Assembly (NCBI GenBank): GCA_030620095.1
Contig: JAUTXW010005180.1
Span: forward strand, 310,001-374,000
Direction: 5' to 3'
DNA length: 64,000 nt
DNA from: Kuschelorhynchus macadamiae
Taxonomy: Eukaryota; Arthropoda; Insecta; Coleoptera; Curculionidae
The translations under genes and the position numbers were made by a program. Of the stretch, positions 1-12,099 are shown in pieces. Position 1 is the first letter of the stretch, and each line of letters opens with the position of its first letter. The notes beneath the pieces are model-generated. The model had not been told where the DNA came from, searched no databases, and saw nothing but the letters and a program-made list of their open reading frames with translations.

Positions 1-90
1 AAGCCACCATCAAATAGCAAATAATACATGAAGAAAATTAACTTTTTTTTATCCAATTAAAACTAAAAAAGATATACATTTAGCGGACTC

Positions 91-868
91 GGTTTATGGA
101 GCTCCCTTTAACTTATTAAATTTTGGGTTTACAAAAAAATGTCTAGAAGCTTGAATTTTTGTAATTAGGTGGTTGATTTATTCGTTTATCCCGTGTAGGC
201 ATATGTTAAAGGAATGGCAACCTAAAGTTTTATTTATTTTTAAATGGAATATCTCGTATTTTTGTACATTTTTGGATTCCACAGTGAATTCCAGACTTTT
301 TTTATGTAACATAGTATAGCTCTAAATTTATTTGTTATGGAGTAATTAGTATCCGAAAATGGCTATTTTTCTACTTTAACGTCCTGTATAATCTAAACGG
401 CTTAACTTAGAGCAAAATGATTTGCACTTTCTTATCTATGTTTTAAAAGATCTATCATCTGATATCAAGTTCCAGTTTGACCGGAAGTTCCAGTTTTGAG
501 ATCCTGATATCAACACGTGACACACTGATAGCAAATTCTGGATTATCCGGAAGAGGACATCAGGTGATATATCTTTCAAAACTAGGACAGGAAAGTGCAA
601 ATCATTTTGCTACAAATTAAACCGTTTAGATTATACAGGGCATTAAATTAGCAAAAATGACCATTTCAGATGTGTTTACTCTAAAGCAAATTAATTTAGA
701 GATGTAATATGGTGTTTAATTAACAATGTCTAGTATTCACTGTATAAACCAAAAATATACAAATATATGAGGGGTTCCAATAAAAAAATGTTACTATAAT
801 TATCATATGAAACATTTTTTTGTTAACCCAAAATGTAAAAAGTTAAGGAGGGCGCTCCATATCTATAC
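91..868. mobile_element. Foldback (palindromic) MITE
   Basis: The two halves are diverged inverted copies of each other, folding around position 500-520. Matching blocks include TGGAGCTCCC near 97 against GGGCGCTCCA near 850, the stretch 410-450 (CAAAATGATTTGCACTTTC) against 592-612, and CCTGTATAATCTAAACGG at 384-401 against 625-642. An extra block of about 80 bp lies in the left arm (146-230). There is no coding capacity. The structure fits a non-autonomous DNA transposon with very long inverted repeats. Similar palindromes at 36592-37149 and 56478-57084 share the CAGGG/CCCTGTA style of motif. Family assignment is inference. Confidence 0.7.
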
Positions 869-2470
869 CATCACCCTGCACATGTTGATGGACTTCGTTC
901 GAAATCATCAGTATGTCTTGCTGTTACACATTGTTAACTTTTTACATGTTATGATCGGTTTGTAATAAATACATTAACTTTTTTGTTCAAAATCTGATTG
1001 TGGATCCTATCTTAGGTCTAGTTCCTTTGACGAGTTTAAAAATGTTTTAAATTATGTTCACGGCCATTCTATTTTCTGCCAATTGAACATATTGATCAGT
1101 CGATTGTTTATTATTATTTCGGTCACGTCTGAAGAAAACAAGTACTTTTTTAGGAATCTGTGTCTCTAAGAACATCTTTTACCATTGACCGTGTCTTTAC
1201 AGGTGCCATTTGAAGTAGGAATCAAAGATGTAAATGGCACCGACTAAACCTTTAAGATTTTTATCATTGTCTTGTTATGGAGATTAATGAAAATTGCTGG
1301 CTTTAAATTAACGTTCCTTTTTGGTGTTAATGGCGAAGATATTTTCATTTCTGAATTAGGTTTGATGCTCATTACTGAATTAGGTTTGATACATCGTAAT
1401 ATACAGGGAGGAATTTTGAAATGAAGATAATTCTGTAATTTAAAAACGTCAAAAGTTTTCGAGAAAAATGCTAAACCCGCCAATTTTATTGACCCCCCAT
1501 TTCTTTTTTAACTTTTGGATGCTCTCTAATATTCTAGGCATTTATCATTATCATGTCCTATCTAGTTTCACTTGATATTTTAAATGTGTCAAAGGTAGGT
1601 TTGGAAGGATTTAAAATAAACGCTTTAATTTAGGACAAATCGCATTGTACATGCCTCTATTAGTTTTTTTATACTTTTCTTTATAGCAATACACAATGGT
1701 ATTTAACTCTTTCAATGTTTTTTTTTTCATAAACATAATTAGTATAGTTTTGTCTAGACAGAATAGTAGTTAGGGGAGGTCTAGAGACCTGAGTGGTAGG
1801 TCTGTAAAACCCTTTCAGTATACGTTGTCTAGACAGAAGTTATTGCTGTAAAAAAAAACTAAGATGAAATTGTGAATTCCGGTTCACCATAAGTTAAATC
1901 GTTTAGATTTCTAACCTCTAAATTAATAGAATTTATAATTATTTGTTAGAGTATTTTAAAATGATTTTTTATTTAGTAGTATTTACTATGATTTGAACCT
2001 AAAAAAATTGTAGCTTAACTGCAAAAGCAGTTTTCTTGTACGTGAAAAAAATGTGAAAGTTCGTAATTACGATTTTTATTAAAAACTCATATAGTCTAAA
2101 CTTTTAGTATATTAGTATTCTTATATTAACTGTACAAGGACACATAATTTTAGAATGGTATTTTTACATTAACTCACAACAAACTTGCCGCACAAGTGGC
2201 GAATGCATTTATGAGTAATAGCCCCGCTATATATTATGATTGGGGGGAATGTGGCCATTAATAAATAATAATACGTTGCAAAAGGAAAATAATATTTTCT
2301 GTTAAAAGTATTGCAATAAGGAAATAAATCTTTGTGCAGAATTAATGGACTTTTAACAGGTCTTTCGGTAGTTAAGAGACATGTGTTTTTATAATCTTTT
2401 ATTTTACTTTGATAATTCAGATTATTGAAGTAAATGTACAGGGGTTTCATTTATATCTTGACACATATTT
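869..2470. other. No gene recognised
   Basis: AT-rich DNA with only short spurious ORFs. A small hairpin (GGTGCCATTT at 1202-1211 against AAATGGCACC at 1232-1241) and a repeated GTCTAGACAGAA (about 1753 and 1830) are visible. Nothing supports a gene. Confidence 0.5.
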
Positions 2471-2471
2471 A

Positions 2472-2521
2472 CAGAGAGAAAGGGAGAGAGAGATAGAGAG
2501 AGGGAGATAGAGAGAGAAAGA
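2472..2521. repeat. Purine-rich (GA)n microsatellite
   Basis: About 50 bp composed almost entirely of G and A on the plus strand, mainly GAGA and GATA units. Confidence 0.85.
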
Positions 2522-2529
2522 CTCTTATA

Positions 2530-2830
2530 ACATATAAATATGGAATCAGTAGCAACACATTGCCTCTTATGACCCGGTTTTTATCAGTTTTCTCGGTGGT
2601 CCTTAAAGATAAAGGTATCAGTTCTGATATTTGTATAATCTGGTCTTTTTTATTGATTTTTAAAAACTTGATATTCTTAAAACTTAATACAAGAAAATAT
2701 AACTTTTGTATTCAATTGGTTTATTTCTGTATTTTTTCACGAATTTGAATAGACAGTTTTTGCTGATTTCAGAAAGATATAACAAGTCTACATTTATTTT
2801 AGTAGTTTCCTCTCTATTCAAGTTTAAATA
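2530..2830. mobile_element. Half of a foldback MITE
   Basis: The segment from about 2726 to 2810 (ATAGACAGTTTTTGCTGATT) is an inverted copy of 5040-5130, and the part around 2580-2615 (CCTTAAAGATAAAGGTATCA) resembles 36915-36940 and 56265-56283, which belong to palindromic MITEs. It looks like one diverged arm of that family. Confidence 0.45.
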
Positions 2831-3439
2831 TTAGAAAAAATCATTTGATTTTAGTTTTAAAAATATTTTATACGTATTATATCCTGTCAATTTAATAATC
2901 ATTATTTTTGTTTAAAAAGTATTATACTGTCTTATTTAAACGCGCATATATTGTCAACAAACAACGCAAGGAGAATATTATTTTCTAAAAGTAATTATTT
3001 TTTCACACTTTTCTAAAACGCGTTGTTCATCACTGTTCGGTTCTTTCTGTATATGGAATTGGGATAATTTTCGTTTAAAATCGGAATTTATTCCCTTATT
3101 TTTAATAAATAAACCTTATATTTAAATCTCCCCATAAAAATGTATATTAAGTGGAGAACGATCAGGACAATTTGCTGAGCAGTGTATATCCCTAAAATAA
3201 ATGTCCTTTTATTCATCACCAAACATTGACAGATCTGCGTCACTGAATTTTTGCCACCTGTTTTTTGGGGTTTACAGACGACCATTTTCTGCTAAATACT
3301 CCGACTGTATTAAAAGTCACCTGATCAGGAAACAAAATGAGAGTTAAAAAGATGGGTTGTGTTATGGCTAACATTTTCCTGAACTCCATTCTTTGCCTTT
3401 TATTTTCTTCTGTTAAAATCTGAATAGGTTGAAGTTTTT

Positions 3440-3935
3440 ACGGTTTATAGTTATAATAGATTTGTTTTAGAAATAAATCTAAATCTACTCGTGGATCAAA
3501 TCAAGCAATAAAAAAGACATTGTTATAGCAATTATCATAAAAAAGGATGCGATCTATTTATGATTTTCTACAAATCCAATAAAATGTTTTGTGATGTAAC
3601 TAGATGCTTATTTATAATACATATTATTGAAAAAATGATAAATTCAGTACTTTTTCATAGTAATTAAAAATAATTTTTATATTATTCATCTAAATAAATA
3701 ACATATAGAAATCACATTGGAATTTATTTCAATGCGAATATAATCGGATGAAATCAATTGTTTCATGTAATTACTATCGAAATAAAAATCATTTTACCTT
3801 TCATTTGAGGCCAATAAAATGATTACGTTGGAATACCAAAATTGAAATTGTCAGTAATAGCTATCTATTTATTTTATAGCATATTTGTTTGAGCACAGAA
3901 GAGCTCTTGGCAAGAGCACTAAATTAACAGTATTT
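3440..3935. repeat. Dispersed direct repeat, copy 1
   Basis: Most of this segment recurs in the same orientation at about 7075-7530. Shared blocks include ATGCTTATTTATAATACATA, CACATTGGAATTTATTTCA and ATTACTATCGAAATA. The repeat has no ORF. A smaller duplication lies around it: 3365-3450 resembles 3968-4060 (GCTAACATTTTCCT, GTCTTTTATTTTC). It is either an unrecognised mobile element or an old segmental duplication. Confidence 0.65.
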
Positions 3936-4084
3936 TTCCTGGGTAGTTGAAAATAAGTTTGTTCTCGCTAACATTTTCCTAAGAAACTGCATTCTTTGTC
4001 TTTTATTTTCGTCTGTTAAATGTACAGGTTGATGTTTTTACTGTTCATAGTTTTAATAGCATAAGATTTAATCTATTTTCCACA

Positions 4085-4970
4085 GCGAGCTACTAAAAAA
4101 ATCGGTAAATTTTTTACCCAGAACTTAGAAATTTTTCCTTTTATTAGGATTAGCGAATTGTGGCCAAATTTAGTTCGGTACATAGGTATTTAGTAACACG
4201 TACCTATATTCTGTCTTTTCAGACATTTATATTGGGAACCGTTTTACCAGTTTCTACATATGTCACACTTGATTTGTGGGTATAATTTAAAATAAATTGC
4301 ATGAGTAGGTTTTACATTCACACACATTGTCATTTTGTTGTTGAATTCGTACCAGTTTATTCCTATATCACATTTAATTTCACAATTTAAGTCAATTGAA
4401 TAAGAATATTTGTTACGTTTTTAAACTTTTTTTTTCGCCATCTTAAATTCGTACCATTTATTATCTCTGTATCACACTTAATGCTTGCACAAAAGTTGAT
4501 ATTAATCCAATAAGTAGTTTTATCAGGCTGGTTTTTTAAATATTTTATTAGGACTCCATTTTGTTTTGCTATCTTGGATTCGTATAAAAATAATATTAGT
4601 TCTTTCCTATATTATAACACTTAATTTTTGTGCAAAATTTAAGATAAAATAGATAATTAGTTTTTTAGTAATAATATTTCTAACGTTTCACTAGGCCGCC
4701 GTCTTGTTCCGCCATACTAGATATTTACTAGAATATTACCAGGTCATCTCCATATGATCCTTAATGTTAGACCAACATTTAAAGTGAATCCCGTAAGTAG
4801 TTTTTAAGCTATGACGCGAACTGACACACAGACGGACGGGAATGATAACGCATATATTTTTTTGGCATCTAGGGACGCTAAAATGAAAATATGTAAAACC
4901 TGAAGATTTTTTCACGATTAAAAACATTTTCTTACTATCGTCCGTTTTTTACTTTGAATCATTTTTGACA
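4085..4970 (-). repeat. GGCGGAACAAAATGGCGGC repeat family, copy A (reverse)
   Basis: A reverse-orientation, diverged copy of the repeat family seen most fully at 19117-22010. It starts at the family's right end (AAATCGGTAAATTT near 4100) and contains degenerate units with CCATTTTGTTTTGC (about 4555) and GCCGCCGTCTTGTTCCGCC (about 4695). The family's left-end text is at about 4800-4925 (TTTGGCATCTAGGGACG). No coding capacity is evident. Confidence 0.6.
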
Positions 4971-5029
4971 ACTATTTTAAATTGAACATTAAACTGAGAT
5001 GAAAGCAAATGATTTTTTCAAATGTATAA

Positions 5030-5270
5030 ACTTGATAGAGAGAAAACTACTGAACCAAATGTAAACTTGTTATATATTTTTGAAATCAGCAAAAAATGTC
5101 TATTTAAATTTTCGAGAATATACAGAGTATTCCATTTTAAATAACACCAAAAATTGTTGTTTATCTGTTAATTTTCTGATCGTCATTTATTTAATTTTTG
5201 GATAAATTCTGGCGGTTCAGAGAAAACCTTAAAACTTTGGTATTTAAAACTTTTGACTATTTCCTATAAT
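5030..5270. mobile_element. Half of a foldback MITE (inverted partner of 2530-2830)
   Basis: The first 90 bp are the inverted counterpart of 2726-2810. The following text (CATACAGAGTATTCCATTTTAAA-like, then a GAACCGCCAG-like stretch read on the other strand) matches an arm of the MITE at 36592-37149. It is old and diverged. Confidence 0.4.
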
Positions 5271-7074
5271 AATACATTTAGCTTCCATTTGAAATATAAA
5301 CATAAATTTTGGACGTCAGTTACATTGCTGCTGGAGCATCAGTAGCTCGCGCTTTGTAAAAATATCATCGGAAAAAATATGATATGATATAAAAATTATT
5401 TTGTGGAATTCCTGACTCATTTTAATTGTCCTACACCAGAAATAGAATCAAATGACTAATTTTGTTCCAATATTTCTTAATTTTTATAGTAACCAAGATA
5501 AAACTAGATGTTTTTTTGATTGATCTTTCGTAGAGTGTGAAGCAGGAAGTTTAAAAATGCTCATTTAAAAAAGTCGATTTTGGTATAATGGGGAAATAAT
5601 CACATCATATTTTTTGATATATTTAAATAGTACTAACCGTCCGTTTTTTTATTAAACTTACATCCACTTTCTTTTATTATGTTGACATTTAAAAGTTAAA
5701 ATTGACTAAAACGTTCACTACAATGGAGTGAATGGCCAGCATTTCCAACACATATAGGTCAATCCAGCCGCAGAATTTGGGTCCAAAAACATCAAGTTTG
5801 AGAAATAAAAACACTCTGATTTTTTCAATATTAATTAAAAGGCTTTTGTCATCCTACTCCAGACAGCACTGTTATATACCGAAAATAGAAATATTACATG
5901 TACGCATTAAAGACAAAGTGATTAAATTTGGTTCAGAAATAGAATAACCAAAGCCAAAAAGATTTTATCTGCTTGAATGAGGTGTTTACATTTGAGCCGC
6001 TTTAAATATTTAATAACGTAGAATAATTTCCATCTGAAGTTTATTTTTTATCTAAACGCCCGAGTGAACGCCTGATAGGACAAAAAGCCATTTAATAAGC
6101 TTTCGAATCTATATTGAGGACTTTCGGTAAGCCTGTGGATTTGGCAAAACTTGAGAGCCTCCACTTTTTGATTGTTGTGGCGTTGCATCATTTTTTCTCT
6201 GAAACCCACATTACATGTCTTATTTTAAAAGCAAAATCTACGTTAAATTTTATGGCAGCATTTAAACATGTATTTACCACTTCTTATATTCTGATACTTA
6301 ATCAACAATTTTCGAGAGCATACAGAGTCCGTTTTAAGTATTCCGCAGAGGCATTCAAATAATCGCGCTTTAAAACAAAATTGTATGCAATTATCACGTA
6401 TTCTAAGGATTTCTTCCGGTATGCAGCTCCATTTTTAAAACATCCTGTATGCTTTCTTTTTGTTAATAGGTGTATTAGTAGGACTTTATCGCCATAAAAT
6501 GACATGGTTTGCGACGATTTGACATTGAGGTAGTTAACTTAGGGGTTTCTATGTACATTATCTCTTTTTGGAATTCGTAAGGTTAAAACAATGCACTTTT
6601 AAAAATGTTAATTTACTTAAACAGCTTTTTCTTAGAAGTCAAAAGGATTGCTAGATTTTATCGTAGATTTATAGTTTGTTTATTATCAAAGTACCGACGT
6701 AATGAAATATCTTTATATAGAGTTTTTTTATGTGCGTTTTTATGTCGTAAATTGATTTCGCTACCTCAACAAAAACATAAAGATCATTCTACTGCAAATT
6801 ACTTTAAAAATAACTGTGGGACGATACCGTTGTACGTAAGGCAGGCGTAAATATTAGGCAAACTAAAAAGCTGCCAACTCTTGAAATTGACATGGCCGGA
6901 AATCAAAATATACATCTATAAAAAAAATGTCCTATATTCCCCTCAAATAATAATGCCTGCCTAGGTATTATTCTTCACAACACCTCGCGTCTTATTTTGT
7001 CTCAACTGTTTAGTATTAAATTATATTACAAAATCAATTTACTTATTGTTTATTTTATCTTAACTAGGATTGTT

Positions 7075-7530
7075 TAGTATGTTATATATGTTTCAGAAAT
7101 AAATGTAAATGTACACGTGGATCAAGATCAAGCAATACAAGATTTATAGAAATTATCATAAAACAAGGATGCTATCTATTTATGATTCCCTACAAATACA
7201 ATAAAATGTTTTGTTACCTAATTATATGCTTATTTATAATACATATTATTCAGTACTTACAATGTGATCTAAATAACTAAACAATTTTGATATTTATCAT
7301 AAAAAGCACATTGGAATTTATTTCAAAGCGGATATAATCGGATAAATTCAATTATGTTTCATGTAATTACTATCGAAATAGAATTTTTTTTTTCATTTGA
7401 AGCCAATAAAATAATTACGTTGGAAATTCCAAAATAAAAATTGTCATTTGTACCTCTCTATTTATTTTATAGCATTTTCGCCTGACTACAGAAGTGTTCT
7501 TGGCAAGGACACGAAGAATTAATAAAATAC
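7075..7530. repeat. Dispersed direct repeat, copy 2
   Basis: Second copy of the repeat at 3440-3935, same orientation, with small indels. It ends near ATTTATTTTATAGCAT and a CAGAAG.G.TCTTGGCAAG motif, as copy 1 does. Confidence 0.65.
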
Positions 7531-7654
7531 TGTTAATTCTAGGGTCCTTTTAATGCCTAAAAAAAGTTTTAATTCAATAGATGATTTTTAACTATCTCCT
7601 GGGCTTATTAATCCCAATTTATCTGAACGGAAGTATACCCGGAATAAACATACA

Positions 7655-7953
<299 letters not shown>

Positions 7954-8277
7954 GAAGTTTTATTTGGTTTTACTCCTCCCCTGGGGAACACTCTATTTTC
8001 CTCCGGCCCTGCCTTTTTTTCGTCATCAATTATTTTCCTGATTCTGGGATTCTGGTTAACGCATAAGTGTCAAAGGTAAAAAAATCGTTTTAGTTTGTGT
8101 TTTTTAACATTGGTCAATTTTAAATTGTATGTTATGCATTCGTGCTTATGATTGTCTTATGGTTGTTATTCTACGAGGCCTTTGAAATTCTAACCGTACT
8201 TAATACATATTTATTAATAAAAAAACAAAAAATACTGCAATCATGTACTGTTAAGCTATGTTTCTTTCATTGCAGCC

Positions 8278-8306
8278 TTGATAAAGACGAAAATAAACGT
8301 CGAAAC
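8278..8306 (+). ncRNA. Hammerhead-like motif of a Penelope-like element end
   Basis: Order seen: TTGATAA (8278-8284), one A, stem GACG (8286-8289), loop, CGTC (8298-8301), then GAAAC (8302-8306) and GTCGG. Penelope-like elements are known to carry minimal hammerhead ribozymes of layout CUGANGA-stem II-GAAAC. Here the two core positions C3 and G8 are U and A. Flanking element sequence is too decayed to delimit, and cleavage activity is not established. Confidence 0.5.
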
Positions 8307-8599
8307 GTCGGCAAATTTACAATAAGAGAAGTTGTTATTTTTGTCCTCCACCCACTACACCCTCTCATTCTGGTTACCTTTTTTTGTACAATATTGCACC
8401 CCCCATTGTTCTGCGGACGCTCATGTAGCCACTTCTTGTAGTATATTTAATAGGTCATTAGATACTATATATAAATATACACTCAGCATTTAACACCCTT
8501 TAAAAATCAATTTAATATAGTAATTTTTAATATTAAATTTTTTCAATATTAAATCTAATTCATTTCATTAAAAATTATCAATAATTGCAATGTTATATT

Positions 8600-8900
8600 T
8601 AATGCATTCGTAGTATTGCCGCTGCAGCTCGTCAGAAACCTAGAGGCAAAAACAAAACGAAATGATATACTTACGCGTATTAAGCAAACTCGTTTGTGTC
8701 GATCCTCCAACGGAAGAACCACGTGCGAGCTCGGTAAGAATCTTCCAGCGAGCAACGAAAATATCGCATGTACTAAGATCGCGCCTCTAGGGAAGAGCCA
8801 CAGTTTAACGCTTCTGTTCGTATTGTACCTAAAGTAGATCGCGGCGATCGCGCTTTATTCAGTATTTTATCGGCGGTCTTTTATTTTATTCTTTGGAGGA
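8600..8900. other. GC-richer segment of unknown nature
   Basis: A CpG-containing island in AT-rich surroundings, with ACCACGTGCGAGCTCGG near 8718 and GATCGCGGCGATCGCGC near 8837-8853. A 73-codon plus-strand ORF is present but resembles nothing I know. The GGCGATCGCGC word recurs near 31195. It could be a promoter region or a transposon end. Confidence 0.25.
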
Positions 8901-9509
8901 GTGGTGCGTGTGTGTGATTGAAAATGAAATCTTTTGGGCCTGTTGGTTACATTGTTTGTAGTTTGTTAGAAACTCCATTTTCCTGTTGGAAAGAAGATGA
9001 CAAAAAGGACCATTTAATTACGGGTCAACAAACAAGTGTGCTGACAATTAGTGCTAAAAGACATTAAAAATTCTGTTAAATCCTACAATATTCATTTAAA
9101 AAAGTCTTGGTTTTCTGAATTTAAGTGGCTGTGTAGCAGTGGATATTTGCAAAAAATGTTTTGCATGCGGTGCTCAGGGGTTCTTTTTGAAAACCTAGTA
9201 TTTTTAATAACAAATGGCACTAGTGCACAAGTTTAAAAGACCCTCTCTAGATCTTAAGGAAAATTGCAAAAACATCAAAGAATAATAGACCAAGAATTAA
9301 ATTTAGGTGACCGAAACAATTAAATCTTCTCTTTTGGTAGTTTGAGATATATTTGTTTTTTATCAAATTTGCTGCTGTCCATTGACACCAGTTTAATTGA
9401 TCATAGATACTGTAATATAAAATGTTCGTAGAGATTCTTGTTGAGAAATTTTCATTTTTTAGTAACAATCGGTCATTATGCACTACTTGTGGAAAACCCC
9501 TAGTATATG

Positions 9510-9540
9510 CACCGAACATTAACAATGTTAATGTTCGGTG
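9510..9540. repeat. Perfect short hairpin
   Basis: CACCGAACATTAACA (9510-9524) and its exact reverse complement (9526-9540) with a single spacer base. It sits between two weakly similar segments (about 9290-9350 and 9595-9650). Confidence 0.9.
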
Positions 9541-10489
9541 GTGTATGTTTTAATAAACAACTTGTACTTAACAATGCGTTCTAAATAGTGGTCCAAAATA
9601 TAGATTTAGGTTAGGTTAGGACAAAACCATCGAACCTTCTCTTTTGATTAATGGCTTGATCACCTTGGATAAGGTAGTCATAGTTCCTTAAAAATTAAGC
9701 GTTCCAGAGTTCAAAGCCAAATTTGGATTTTTTTTTTTGAAAAATCGGATAAAAAATATAAAAAAATTTAGCTTTAAATTTTCCATTAAAAAATAGGGTT
9801 GCTAAGTTCATCTGGTTACCATTTTATATGTATATACATGAAAATTTTTTTTTTTCATTTAATGGACTCTTAATAGTTAATTATGCCAAGAACGTTGTAT
9901 AATGTTTACCTATATTAATTTTCTACACGAATGGGAATACTATCAATTAAATAAGTTATACTCATTTATTTAGTTATTGCAGGTGTTTCATCTTAACTAC
10001 AAAGAGTAATTACTGCTAATATATAATATATTAACATAACTACTAATATATTTTTTGCAATATATTATATATTTTATTTGCCGCATTCCCAGAATAGGTC
10101 AGGGTCAACATTTTTGTTTAATATTTTACTTGATTTATTTAATATGAGTTTCATTATGTAAATTGAATTTGTTTTAAGACTATTCCACGGTACCGTTATA
10201 ATGGGGGGTTGGGCGTAGCAAGGAGAGCTTGTTACGGTTTACAGGATGCCATATACCTTTTTTTAAAAAATTCTGTTTTTTATTTCCACTGCTGAATGTT
10301 GATGAAATATTTCGAAATGTTACAGAAGTTTAATTGCACGATACCTTCACAAAGTGCATTGTTATTCCTCTAAAATTGAATAATTAAGGCTAGCAAAATA
10401 TGGAATTTAAAAAAGAAACAAAAAAATCATAATAAGTTTTAAGAATCGATATGCTAGGCATTTCTACAAAAAATAATCTGAAGAAGTAG

Positions 10490-12095
10490 AAGAATGAGAT
10501 CCGGGAGTTAGTTCCGAACTTAGTCATTTAGTAACACATATGTATTTGTTTTTAAACATTTTTATTGGGCGCCATTTTGTTCCACCATTTTGAATTCGTA
10601 CCAACATTTAACCAGTTTCTACCTATGCCACAACTGATTTTTTTAAGACAGCTATTTTGTTTCGTCATGTATCAATTTATCCCTATATCGCAGTTAATTT
10701 TTCTGCGAATGTTGAAGTTAATTGAATAAGATTTTTAACGTTGGTTTTTTAAACATTGTATTTGGCCGCCATTTTGTTCCGCCATCTTGATTTCATGTCA
10801 CAATTTTACCAGTTTATTTCTATATCGTACTTAATGCTTAAACAAAATTTAAAATCAATCTTATCAGTAGTTTTTTCAGGCTGATTTTTAAAATATTTTA
10901 CTAAGCCGCCATTTTCCAAATTGTTACTTGTATTCCTATGCAATACCTGATTTTCGAGTAAAATTTGAGGTAAACTGAATACTTAGTTCTTTAGTAATAA
11001 TTTTTTTTACATTTGTATATTGTATTTTCACCAAAATGTTACCCGGTCATGACCTTTAATTTTTGACTAAAATTTTAAGTTAATGGGGTAAGTAGTTTTT
11101 TTAGCTGTCATGAACGAGAATCAACGAGATATTGAGAAAACATGTTTTTTGGCATCTAGGGATGCGCTAGAACGTGAATATATATAAAATCTGGGAGGGT
11201 GTTCTTTTATCAATTACAAGCATATTTAGCCGACATTTTGTTTCGCCATCTTGAATTCATACCACAATTTTACCAGTTCATTTTTCAATTTGAAATCAAT
11301 CTGATAAGTAGTTTTTTCAAGCTGATTTTTAAAATATTTTACTAAGCTTTCCCAATACCCGCTTTTTTGTCTAAAGTTTGAGGTAAATTAGGTAAGTAGA
11401 CTTTTAGTAATAATTTTTTTAGCATTTGACTAGGCCGCCATTTTATTTCTCCATGTAGAAATTATACCTTTCAGTATGTAATTATATTTATCTTTTTAAC
11501 CGACCAACGACCGTTGATGGTTATTCATACAGTTGCTGACACTAATCGACGGCTTTTATGATCTTAATGGCATAACCAAATTTTCTAACGAACTTTCTTA
11601 TTGTAAATAACGTTATTTTAGGTTTGCAAGAAGCTAGATTTAGCCGATAGAGACTCTCTCGAACGACAGAGGTTCAATCGTTACTCATTCATTTCGGTAC
11701 CGCAACGGCTGGTCACATTGTATTTTAGTAGTAAGATCATGTAAATTTAGTCAATAGAATTATTATTAGTTATCTTCCCGGTCTTTTCTTTCTAAGAAAA
11801 ACGCGCGCACGCTCCATATTAGATTTTTACAAAAATAGTTTCGAGAGCCGAATCAGTGCCAAGGATCCCCCTCGAATATTAATTTTAATTAAAAAGCTTA
11901 TGTGGACATTCTATAAATATCATTTAATTTTTGAAGTAAGTAGGTTTTTCGCGTTATGCCCAGACAAACAAATCGACGGAATTGAGAACACTTGCTTTTT
12001 GACATCTGGAGAGCTTAAAATGTCAAAATCTGTAAAAACCTGGGAGTGTGGTTTTTCACGATTACAATACTTCCTTTTTACGAGGGGAGGAAAAA
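10490..12095 (-). repeat. GGCGGAACAAAATGGCGGC repeat family, copy B (reverse)
   Basis: Reverse-orientation copy with at least five degenerate units, marked by GCCATTTTGTTCCACCATTTT (about 10570), GCCGCCATTTTGTTCCGCC (about 10769), AGCCGCCATTTTCC (about 10904), GACATTTTGTTTCGCC (about 11230) and GGCCGCCATTTTATT (about 11435). Left-end text of the family occurs twice, at 11110-11220 and 11930-12090, the latter finishing with ACGAGGGGAGG. Unrelated sequence at about 11500-11900 interrupts the copy. No gene is present. Confidence 0.65.
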
Positions 12096-12099
12096 TCGG

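Noticed and set aside
9604..9618. Three TTAGG units resembling insect telomere repeats
   Set aside because: Only three units, and GGTTAGG text is common in insect DNA. No array or subtelomeric context.
11640..11710. tRNA-like A and B boxes suggesting a SINE
   Set aside because: The B-box-like GGTTCAATCG is present but the A box is poor, and no repeat copy was seen in the window.
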